This document shows positions 1-6,014 of a stretch of DNA of 8,051 nt, one piece after another. The DNA comes from Sphingobacterium sp. Lineage in GTDB: Bacteria > Bacteroidota > Bacteroidia > Sphingobacteriales > Sphingobacteriaceae. Location of the stretch: positions 1 through 8,051 of the forward strand of contig JASLCA010000039.1 in the NCBI GenBank assembly GCA_030146225.1, read 5' to 3'. A program made the position numbers and the translations under genes. Positions within the stretch are counted from its first letter, which is position 1. Each line of letters starts with the position of its first letter. The notes under the pieces were generated by a model that worked only from the letters and a program-made list of their open reading frames with translations, did not search any database and was not told the origin of the DNA.

Positions 1-2
1 TA

Positions 3-1511
3 TTTGCTGATCGCTATGGCGATGATGGCTTTAAACGTCTTTTGAAAGATGGCTTTTCCTGTGAAAATACCATTATTAATTATATCCCTACCTATACAGC
101 AATTGGGCATAGCTCAGTCTATACAGGTTCGGTACCCTCTATACATGGGATTGCTGGTAATGACTGGATTATTCAGGCTACAGGCCAATCCATGTACTGC
201 ACCCAAGATGACAATGTAGAGGGAGTAGGCACAGTAGAAAGAGAGGGCAAACAATCTCCAAGGAATTTGCTCGCTTCAACGATTACGGATCAACTAAAGC
301 TAGCGACCAATTTCAAATCTAAGGTAATAGGAATCGCAATTAAAGATCGAGGCGGCATCTTGCCGGCTGGTCATTTCGCAGATGCGGCCTATTGGTTTGA
401 AGGGAAGTCGGGAGATTGGATATCCAGTACCTTCTATATGCAAGAGCTTCCCAACTGGGTAAATGGCTTTAACAAGAAGAAGCTAGCGGATAAGTACCTA
501 AAACAAGATTGGAACACCCTCTACCCAATTGAAACCTATACCAAAAGCATTGCCGATAACAATCCCTACGAAGGCAAATGGCCAGGAGAAAGCAGCCCCA
601 CATTCCCTAGAAAAACATCCCTATTAATGAAGGATGCTGGCTATGAGTTAATCAAAACAACTCCGCAGGGCAATACCTTGACACTGGACTTTGCTAAGAC
701 AGCTATAGAAAATGAAAAGCTAGGAAAAAACCCAAGCAATAACACAGACTTTCTCTGCGTAAGCTTGTCTTCAACAGACTACGTAGGCCATCGCTATTCC
801 CTGTCAGCAGTGGAAATAGAAGATACCTATTTACGCCTAGACCGAGACATTGCTAACTTTTTAAAGTACTTGGACGAGCAGGTGGGTGAGGGCAATTACA
901 CCTTCTTCTTAACAGCTGATCATGCGGCCTCTTATAATCCCATGTATTATACAGATCAGAAAGGGAATGCAGGCTATTTATTTACCCGTCAGATACAGCG
1001 GGACTTGAATAGTGACCTCTTGGAAAACTTTGGTTCCGATAAGATTGTGCGGAGCTTAATGAACTATCAGGTTCACCTAAACTATGACATTATTGACTCC
1101 CTTAACCTAGACTTAGACAAGGTTAAAAAGCGCATTATCAACCGCCTGAACAAGGAAGATGGGATTGCCTATGTGGTGGATATGGAGGGCAATCAAAACA
1201 TGTTTATTCCAGCTCCTTTGCGCGAAAAGATAATTAACGGCTACAACCGAAAGCATAGTGGTGCGATACAGATTATTGCAGAGCCACAATGGTATTCAGG
1301 AACACCTCGCGGCACAGGCACCACCCACGGCGTATGGTCAGCCTATGACTCCCATATTCCACTCCTCTTTATGGGCTGGGGGATTAAGCCTGGCGTCAGC
1401 AATAGAGAAGTACATATCGTGGATATTGCGCCAACGATCGCTTCCCTGCTACACGTTATGGAGCCAAATGGGTCTATAGGTAAACCGATTGTAGAGGTGC
1501 TTGGACAGTAG
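3..1511 (+). CDS. pafA: PafA-type alkaline phosphatase, 5' end outside the window
   Basis: This is a periplasmic zinc phosphomonoesterase of the alkaline phosphatase superfamily that releases phosphate from organic phosphomonoesters. The frame is open to the left edge (first full codon at 3), so 502 residues are visible. The first in-frame start-like codon is a TTG at 42 inside conserved sequence and is not the true start. Visible active-site residues are the nucleophile Thr in PTYTAIGH (codon 96-98), Asn in AGNDW (159-161), and the KxR pair in IKDRGG (342-350), which distinguishes PafA from nucleotide pyrophosphatases. Metal ligands are Asp and His in STDYVGH (777-791), Asp-His in TADHAA (918-923) and His in GTTHG (1326-1328). 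The Thr-to-Asn spacing of 21 residues equals that of Elizabethkingia PafA (T79, N100). About 47 residues are missing, including the signal peptide and the first metal Asp. No terminator is seen after the stop, and the Rrf2 gene starts 60 bp later. The family is clear; physiological substrate and phosphate regulation cannot be judged here. Confidence 0.88.
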   Translation, partial: FADRYGDDGFKRLLKDGFSCENTIINYIPTYTAIGHSSVYTGSVPSIHGIAGNDWIIQATGQSMYCTQDDNVEGVGTVEREGKQSPRNLLASTITDQLKLATNFKSKVIGIAIKDRGGILPAGHFADAAYWFEGKSGDWISSTFYMQELPNWVNGFNKKKLADKYLKQDWNTLYPIETYTKSIADNNPYEGKWPGESSPTFPRKTSLLMKDAGYELIKTTPQGNTLTLDFAKTAIENEKLGKNPSNNTDFLCVSLSSTDYVGHRYSLSAVEIEDTYLRLDRDIANFLKYLDEQVGEGNYTFFLTADHAASYNPMYYTDQKGNAGYLFTRQIQRDLNSDLLENFGSDKIVRSLMNYQVHLNYDIIDSLNLDLDKVKKRIINRLNKEDGIAYVVDMEGNQNMFIPAPLREKIINGYNRKHSGAIQIIAEPQWYSGTPRGTGTTHGVWSAYDSHIPLLFMGWGIKPGVSNREVHIVDIAPTIASLLHVMEPNGSIGKPIVEVLGQ

Positions 1512-1542
1512 TTTAAATAGCAAAGGAAATTCAGTATCTTTG
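1512..1542 (+). promoter_or_regulatory. Bacteroidota-type promoter of the Rrf2 gene
   Basis: TATCTTTG at 1535-1542 is a perfect match to the TAnnTTTG -7 consensus. TTTA at 1512-1515, 19 bp upstream, resembles the TTTG -33 element with one mismatch. Transcription would begin near 1548, giving a leader of roughly 25 nt before the ATG at 1572. It starts one base after the stop of the phosphatase gene, so the regulator can be transcribed independently of it. Inferred from motif and spacing only. Confidence 0.6.
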
Positions 1543-1571
1543 CGCTGTAAACACCCATTAACAGGTATAAT

Positions 1572-2006
1572 ATGCTTTCTAAGAAAACAAAATATGCGAT
1601 TAAGGCTCTTATGGTCTTGGGTCGTAATTATGGAAAAGAGCCGATGCAGATCGTCAAGATTGCAGATGAGGAACGTATTCCGAAAAAATTCTTAGAACAA
1701 ATACTTTTAGAGATGCGTAATGCAGGCATTTTATACTCTAAAAAGGGTGCAGGAGGAGGCTATAGTCTAAACAAAGCGCCGGAGGATGTTTATCTTTCAC
1801 AGGTGATGCGATTAATTGATGGTCCAATCGCCTTATTACCCTGTGTAAGCTTAAATTTCTACCGCTCTTGTGAGGAATGTACCGAAGAGCATGCCTGCGG
1901 CATAAGGGACACCTTTATAGAAGTCCGCAATGCGATGCTACAGATTCTAAATGATACCAGCATTGCTAATTTAATAAACAAAGAGAAGGAATTATCCCTG
2001 GATTAA
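1572..2006 (+). CDS. Rrf2-family transcriptional regulator with four clustered cysteines
   Basis: This 144-residue protein has the usual Rrf2 length. An N-terminal winged helix-turn-helix spans residues 1-65: KTKYAIKALMVL opens it, residues 25-50 carry the recognition helix around IPKKFLEQILLEM, and the wing is KKGAGGGYSL (57-66). A dimerisation helix follows (from about 112). Between them lie Cys91, Cys100, Cys103 and Cys109 (spacing C-x8-C-x2-C-x5-C), a likely Fe-S or redox-sensing site. E. coli IscR has three ligand cysteines spaced C-x5-C-x5-C, so this is related but not the same. The ATG at 1572 is chosen because LSKKTKYAIKAL begins right after it, as is normal for Rrf2 proteins. Only a weak AGG lies upstream, typical of Bacteroidota. 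The gene seems monocistronic, with its own promoter and a strong terminator. No isc/suf or cysteine-synthesis genes are adjacent, so its regulon cannot be read from context. Confidence 0.9.
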   Translation: MLSKKTKYAIKALMVLGRNYGKEPMQIVKIADEERIPKKFLEQILLEMRNAGILYSKKGAGGGYSLNKAPEDVYLSQVMRLIDGPIALLPCVSLNFYRSCEECTEEHACGIRDTFIEVRNAMLQILNDTSIANLINKEKELSLD

Positions 2007-2021
2007 TTCCAGATGCTATAC

Positions 2022-2056
2022 AATAGCCGCTTATTCTAATAAGCGGCTATTTTTTT
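2022..2056 (+). terminator. Rho-independent terminator after the Rrf2 gene
   Basis: The arms at 2022-2034 and 2039-2051 are perfectly complementary (13 bp, core TAGCCGCTTA / TAAGCGGCTA) with a TCTA loop, followed by a seven-T run at 2050-2056. It lies 16 bp after the Rrf2 stop and its T-run touches the murF stop codon (2055-2057). On the minus strand the hairpin also follows murF directly but lacks a T-run (it reads TTGTATAG), so it is optimal for the plus strand and perhaps only a weaker stop for murF. Confidence 0.88.
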
Positions 2057-3359
2057 ATAATACATCCATCAGACGTTCAAAGGCCATCCCTCTAGAGGCC
2101 TTCAACAGAATGGTACTATCCTTAATAGGTCTTTTCAGAAGTGCTGCCTTCGCATCTTCAGTGGTCGCATAAAACTCTGCACGATCATCCCGCTGCGCAT
2201 AAAAGGCATGCCCCACAAAGATACAGCGCTGTGCCCCTAAGGCAGTAGCCTTGGCAATAACTTGTTGATGCTCAAAAAAAGACTCTTCGCCCATTTCAAA
2301 CATATCCCCAAGGATTAAGACCTTATGCTTTGCCGTAATAACCGCTAGATTATCTAGGGCCGCTGCCATGCTGCTTGCATTGGCATTGTAATAATCTGCA
2401 AGTATAATATTATGAGCCGTTTTACTTATCTGAGAGCGATTGTTAGTCGGGATATAGCCCGCAATCCCCTTATTGATGGCCGCCTTTGGCAGGTCAAAGT
2501 ATAGGCCTACCGCTACAGCAGCTAGGATATTTTCTGTATTATACGAGCCTACAAGATGGGTAGCTACAGTGGATAGCTCCTGGGGAGCATCCTGGGTATG
2601 CCAAGCAATGGTCAGCAGTGGGTTTGCTTCAATCAGCTTCCCTTGCACATCGTTAATGGAAGAAAAGCCATAGCGTTGCAGCCTTTCCACGCCTCTTTCG
2701 GCCTCCATCGCTACCAAATCAGCATTGTCCCCTTGCAAGAACAGGACGCCCTGATGAGCTTTAAGGTAATCATATAGCTCAGCCTTGGTCTTCTTAACCC
2801 CTTCAAAAGAGCCAAAGCCCTCCAAATGGGCTTTGCCCACATTGGTAATAAGACCATGTGTGGGCGCTGCAATAGCACAGAGGAAAGCTATCTCTTCAGG
2901 ATGATTAGCCCCCATCTCAATAATAGCCATCTCCACCGTTTCGTCAATGGCCAATAAGGTGAGTGGGACCCCAATATGATTATTTAGATTTCCCTTAGTC
3001 GCATAGGTGTTATATTGCTCAGAGAGTACTGCATTCAACAATTCCTTGGTTGTAGTCTTGCCATTGGTGCCTGTAATCCCAATAAAAGGGATGCTCAACT
3101 GCTTCCGATGATAATGGGCTAATTCTTGCAGGGTCTCCAAAACATCAGCCACCCTAATAAAGCGCTCATCATGCAATTCTTGCGCTTCATCTAAAACTAC
3201 ATAGCTAGCTCCAGCACTTAATGCCTGATGGGCAAAGCTATTGGCATTAAACTTCTCGCCCTTTAATGCAAAGAAGATAGACCCAGGTAGGATATTTCGG
3301 GTGTCTGTCGACACTTGGGGATATTGCTGATATAGCGCGTAAAGCTCCTGAATATTCAT
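2055..3359 (-). CDS. murF: UDP-N-acetylmuramoyl-tripeptide--D-alanyl-D-alanine ligase
   Basis: MurF adds D-Ala-D-Ala to UDP-MurNAc-tripeptide using ATP, the last cytoplasmic step of peptidoglycan precursor synthesis. The 434-residue product is normal for the family. The N-terminal domain has STDTRNI and FFALKGEKF (residues 17-37). The central ATPase domain has the P-loop GTNGKTT (97-103), KGNLNNHIGVPLT (122-134), MGANHPEEI (149-157) and a lysine-rich segment VKKTKAEL (188-195) expected to hold the carbamylated lysine. The C-terminal domain has NRSQ (307-310), DYYNANASSM (322-331), LILGDMFEMG (348-357) and LKASRGMAFERL (419-430). The frame also runs up to a TTG at 3377, but that would add six residues with no family support, so the ATG at 3359 (MNIQELYAL) is preferred. 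It lies downstream of the propeller gene on the same strand with a 91-bp gap holding its own -7 box. Probably an essential gene. Confidence 0.96.
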   Translation of the reverse strand: MNIQELYALYQQYPQVSTDTRNILPGSIFFALKGEKFNANSFAHQALSAGASYVVLDEAQELHDERFIRVADVLETLQELAHYHRKQLSIPFIGITGTNGKTTTKELLNAVLSEQYNTYATKGNLNNHIGVPLTLLAIDETVEMAIIEMGANHPEEIAFLCAIAAPTHGLITNVGKAHLEGFGSFEGVKKTKAELYDYLKAHQGVLFLQGDNADLVAMEAERGVERLQRYGFSSINDVQGKLIEANPLLTIAWHTQDAPQELSTVATHLVGSYNTENILAAVAVGLYFDLPKAAINKGIAGYIPTNNRSQISKTAHNIILADYYNANASSMAAALDNLAVITAKHKVLILGDMFEMGEESFFEHQQVIAKATALGAQRCIFVGHAFYAQRDDRAEFYATTEDAKAALLKRPIKDSTILLKASRGMAFERLMDVL

Positions 3360-3374
3360 GCTGTATATTTTAAA

Positions 3375-3382
3375 CAAAGTTA
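3375..3382 (-). promoter_or_regulatory. -7 promoter box for murF
   Basis: Read on the minus strand this is TAACTTTG, a perfect TAnnTTTG element, ending 15 bp before the murF ATG at 3359. No good TTTG -33 element lies 19-21 bp upstream. The transcript would have a very short leader of about 10 nt. Its position also argues against the upstream TTG at 3377 as start codon, because that codon overlaps the box. Confidence 0.45.
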
Positions 3383-3396
3383 AGCATCGCGATGCT
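3383..3396. repeat. Perfect 14-bp palindrome in the murF upstream region
   Basis: AGCATCGCGATGCT is self-complementary over all 14 bases and abuts the murF -7 box at 3375-3382. It lies where the spacer between -33 and -7 would be, so a protein bound here could block RNA polymerase. As RNA it could instead form a 5-bp stem with a CGCG loop ending the propeller transcript, but only the weak T content of TAACTTTGTTT follows. Function unproven. Confidence 0.5.
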
Positions 3397-3450
3397 AAAT
3401 AGCTATAAGAATTCTATACAGCAGCAACAATAAATACGTGCTAATCCTCT

Positions 3451-4272
3451 TTACTGAAGTTTAAAAGCCTGTACACTGTTGTTATTAAAGGTAGGCACAT
3501 ACAAGGTATTGGACTTGGGGTCAAAGCCTATATCAGCGGTATTCTGCTTCCCCCTTACATCCAATAGTAAATCCTTACGCCCGTCTGCATAGACATAATA
3601 AATTAATCCGCCCCAGCAACTGACCAGAAAATCTCCTTCACCTACAGGCTCCAATCCGTCCGCAGGAAGCTCAAAGCCCTTTGCCAACACTTTAGTCTGC
3701 TTAGCGGCATTAATCTGCCACAGCTCCTTGTCTACAAGGGCATACAGACTACCCTTATGAAATTTCAAGCCATTTACATTGCTGGTATTGTCCAAGAATA
3801 AAGCCGCTTTATTATTTCTGAGCTCAAAAATCTTATTTGCCCGGGTGTCTGACACATAGATTACGCCATTATCATCCCCCGTAACATCATTTAACATTAT
3901 GGAGCCTGGCACTTCTATACGTCGAATCTCATTGCCGGTAATAACATCTACCACCAGCACGGCGGTTAAGTCGGCGACATACAACAAGTCCTCATAAAGA
4001 TGTAAGCCCTTGGGGGCATCCATCCCCGTTACCCAGTTCAGATCCTTAACCTGACCATCCAGCCCTAGCTTAGCAACTCCGCCCTTACCGTCCTTATCCA
4101 TAGAACCACCATCGATAAGCGATACATATAGAACCTGATCCCGGGCTACAAAAAGGGCCGACTCCGGAGTAGGAAGACCTTTGGTTTCCCATAAGGCCAC
4201 AATTTTCTTTTGCGCAAAAGTTATATTCACAGACAATAATATGGCGGCTCCTAGAAATATGTTTTTCATCAT
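3451..4272 (-). CDS. Secreted SMP-30/gluconolactonase-like beta-propeller protein
   Basis: This 273-residue protein has a clear type I signal peptide (MMKN, hydrophobic stretch to about 18, likely cleavage after TFA at 20, before QKK), so it is probably periplasmic. The rest is made of repeated propeller strands (VLYVSLIDG, LLYVADL, VIYVSDT, SLYALV, FLVSCWG, TLYVPTF), suggesting a six-bladed fold. Glu37 (PESALFV), Asn128-Asp129 (MLNDVTGDDNG), Asn167 (NVNGLKF) and Asp205 (PADGLEP) fall in the order of the metal and substrate residues of SMP-30/gluconolactonases (E18, N103, N154, D204 in human SMP-30), but NG and DG turns also recur in NHL propellers, so a lactonase activity is not shown. The start is a double ATG (4272 and 4269) and either could be used. 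It is divergent from uxaC across 225 bp and precedes murF on the same strand. Fold confidence is good; exact function is unknown. Confidence 0.75.
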   Translation of the reverse strand: MMKNIFLGAAILLSVNITFAQKKIVALWETKGLPTPESALFVARDQVLYVSLIDGGSMDKDGKGGVAKLGLDGQVKDLNWVTGMDAPKGLHLYEDLLYVADLTAVLVVDVITGNEIRRIEVPGSIMLNDVTGDDNGVIYVSDTRANKIFELRNNKAALFLDNTSNVNGLKFHKGSLYALVDKELWQINAAKQTKVLAKGFELPADGLEPVGEGDFLVSCWGGLIYYVYADGRKDLLLDVRGKQNTADIGFDPKSNTLYVPTFNNNSVQAFKLQ

Positions 4273-4497
4273 TAGTGTGTTTAGTCTCTTTATTATTAAA
4301 TATACGCATTGTTTTCACAAATAAAAACTCAAGGGCCTGTAGCCCAGCCCTGCCGGAGCTCGACAACGATTGCGTATTTTTTTGTTGCCCAATAGGCTGT
4401 TTAATTGGCTTCGGCAGGAAGAACAAGCCTAAGCCTTCATAAATTACGGCTATATTTGTGGCATAAACAGGCATAACAGCATTATAATCCTAGCGCT
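4273..4497. promoter_or_regulatory. Divergent intergenic region between propeller gene and uxaC
   Basis: This 225-bp region must hold the promoters of both flanking genes. The propeller side is AT-rich, with TATATTTA (minus strand, 4304-4297) as an imperfect -7 candidate. The middle, about 4333-4440, is more GC-rich and holds short unexplained elements: the inverted pair CCTGCCG (4349-4355) and CGGCAGG (4412-4418), a partly symmetric CGACAACGATTGCG (4361-4374) centred on CG as in LacI-type operators, a seven-T run (4377-4383), and a tandem AAGCCTAAGCCT (4425-4436). I see no small gene or known riboswitch here. Operator roles are guesses. Confidence 0.4.
4451..4458 (+). promoter_or_regulatory. 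-7 promoter box for uxaC
   Basis: TATATTTG matches the Bacteroidota TAnnTTTG consensus exactly and ends 39 bp before the uxaC ATG, predicting a leader of about 33 nt. No convincing TTTG -33 element is present at the usual spacing; the region there holds the AAGCCT tandem instead, which fits a promoter that needs an activator, though that is inference. Confidence 0.5.
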
Positions 4498-5907
4498 ATG
4501 AAAACATTTTTGGATGAACATTTCCTATTGCAGAGTCAGCTTGCTGCGGAATTATTTCATAACTATGCAAAGGACCTTCCTATTATTGACTACCATAATC
4601 ATCTTGATCCAGCTCATGTAGCAAACAACACTAATTTTGATAACTTGACCCAAGCCTGGCTGTATGGGGATCACTATAAGTGGCGGGCTATGCGTAGCAA
4701 TGGCATAGCTGAGGAGTTTATTACGGGCGGTGCAAATGATACGCAAAAGTTTAATAAATGGGCCGAAACAGTGCCATATACCCTTCGCAACCCGCTCTAC
4801 CATTGGACCCACTTAGAATTACAGCGCTACTTTGATATTAATACCCTGCTCTGCCCAGCCTCGGCTTCGGAGATTTATACGGCTTGCTCTGGCATGTTAA
4901 GAACTTCGGATTTTGGCGTAAAATCACTCCTGCAAAAGCAGGCGGTGGAGGTTATCTGCACCACGGACGATCCCTTAGACAATCTGGCTGCGCACCAACA
5001 ACTTGCCCTGGAGAATAATGCCTTTCATATGTACCCAAGTTTTCGTGCGGACAAAGCACTCGCTACCGAAGATCTGACGGCTCTAAATGCCTATATCGAT
5101 GCCTTAGGCCTTGTTAGCCAACTGTCCATCCGAAGCTTTGAGGATTATCTCGGGGCCCTAAAGGGGAGGCATGACTACTTCGCACAGCATGGCTGTAGGC
5201 TGGCTGATCATGGCTTGGAACAGCTCTACGCCACAGACTATACGGATTCGGAGCTGGCAGCTATATTTCTTAAAATAAGGCAGAACAACGCCTTGACAAC
5301 CTTAGAAACGCATAAATTTAAGTCTGCAATGCTCCTCAACCTTGCTCAGTGGAATTATGAGAAGGGTTGGACTCAGCAATACCATCTGGGCGCCATGCGC
5401 AACAACAACAGCCGCAGACTTAAGGAATTAGGGGTTGACAATGGCTGGGATTCTATTGGAGACTTTCAGCAGGGACAAGCCTTGTCCAAATTTTTAAACC
5501 AGCTCGACAGGCATAATCAATTGAGCAAAACCATAATTTACAACCTTAACCCAGCCGACAATGCGCTATTTGCCAGCATGGTTGGCAATTTTAATGATGG
5601 CTCTAGGGCAGGAAAGGTACAGTACGGTGCTGCATGGTGGTTTTTAGATCAAAAAGAGGGGATAGCCCAGCAAATCAACTGCCTCTCTAGCATGGGCTTA
5701 TTAAGCCGCTTTGTGGGCATGCTTACCGACTCCAGAAGCTTTTTATCCTTCCCGCGTCATGAATATTTCAGACGCATCCTATGCAATATCTTCGCAGAGG
5801 ATATCCGCCAGGGTGAATTGCTCCATGATATCCCTTGGATTGGCAAGGTTATTCAAGATATATGCTACTACAATGCAAAGGAATACTTTGGCTTTGAAAC
5901 CAAGTAG
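4498..5907 (+). CDS. uxaC: Glucuronate isomerase (uronate isomerase)
   Basis: UxaC interconverts D-glucuronate with D-fructuronate and D-galacturonate with D-tagaturonate, the first cytoplasmic step of hexuronate catabolism. The 469-residue product is full length for the family, which belongs to the amidohydrolase-type metal-dependent TIM barrels. Visible signatures are DYHNHLDP (31-38, with metal-binding His33 and His35), WLYGDHYKWRAMR (54-66), TTDDP (155-159), PSFRAD (180-185), HLGAMRNNN (296-304), FNDGSRAGKVQYGAAWWF (365-382) and TDSRSFLSFPRHEYFRR (410-426). The ATG at 4498 gives the typical MKTFLDEHFLLQ opening. Unlike many bacteria, no uxuA, uxaB, kdgK or kdgA gene lies next to it in this window, so it stands alone between a divergent propeller gene and a convergent receptor gene. 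No T-tract terminator follows on its own strand. Confidence 0.97.
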   Translation: MKTFLDEHFLLQSQLAAELFHNYAKDLPIIDYHNHLDPAHVANNTNFDNLTQAWLYGDHYKWRAMRSNGIAEEFITGGANDTQKFNKWAETVPYTLRNPLYHWTHLELQRYFDINTLLCPASASEIYTACSGMLRTSDFGVKSLLQKQAVEVICTTDDPLDNLAAHQQLALENNAFHMYPSFRADKALATEDLTALNAYIDALGLVSQLSIRSFEDYLGALKGRHDYFAQHGCRLADHGLEQLYATDYTDSELAAIFLKIRQNNALTTLETHKFKSAMLLNLAQWNYEKGWTQQYHLGAMRNNNSRRLKELGVDNGWDSIGDFQQGQALSKFLNQLDRHNQLSKTIIYNLNPADNALFASMVGNFNDGSRAGKVQYGAAWWFLDQKEGIAQQINCLSSMGLLSRFVGMLTDSRSFLSFPRHEYFRRILCNIFAEDIRQGELLHDIPWIGKVIQDICYYNAKEYFGFETK

Positions 5908-5950
5908 CCCCAGCTATCGTCTCCTGATTCCTGCTTGGGGATTCAACATT

Positions 5951-5981
5951 AAAAAAGCCGCAGATATAAAATCTACGGCTT
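5951..5981 (-). terminator. Rho-independent terminator of the outer-membrane receptor gene
   Basis: The arms at 5955-5965 and 5971-5981 pair over 11 positions with one C-A mismatch (core AGCCG / CGGCT) around a five-base loop. Read on the minus strand the hairpin is followed by a run of six T (5956-5951). It lies 33 bp beyond the receptor stop codon. On the plus strand only CAAACTT follows, so it is not a canonical terminator for uxaC, although the hairpin sits between the two convergent genes. Confidence 0.8.
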
Positions 5982-6014
5982 CAAACTTAAACTAAACATT
6001 GAAACAAAAACTTT

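Noticed and set aside
42..44. TTG at 42 as the start of the phosphatase gene
   Set aside because: The frame stays open to the left edge and upstream codons encode family-like sequence (DRYGDDGFKRLL); the signal peptide and first metal Asp are missing, so the gene is cut by the window.
1258..1558. Overlapping short frames on both strands at the end of the phosphatase gene
   Set aside because: They are out-of-frame readings of the conserved metal-binding C-terminal part of the phosphatase.
4333..4345. GGGC-CTGTA-GCCC mini-hairpin as a riboswitch or attenuator element
   Set aside because: A four-base stem in a promoter region upstream of the predicted uxaC start is likely chance.
4094..4474. 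126-residue reading frame on the minus strand overlapping the propeller gene start
   Set aside because: It overlaps the signal peptide region of the propeller gene in another frame, has no recognisable domain, and its composition looks like frame shadow.
5908..5940. CCCCA ... TGGGG inverted repeat just after uxaC as a uxaC terminator
   Set aside because: The stem is only about five bases with a loop of more than 20 and no T-run follows, so it is not a convincing terminator.
5711..5995. 94-residue reading frame overlapping the end of uxaC
   Set aside because: It mostly lies inside conserved uxaC coding sequence in another frame and runs into the terminator hairpin; no domain is seen.
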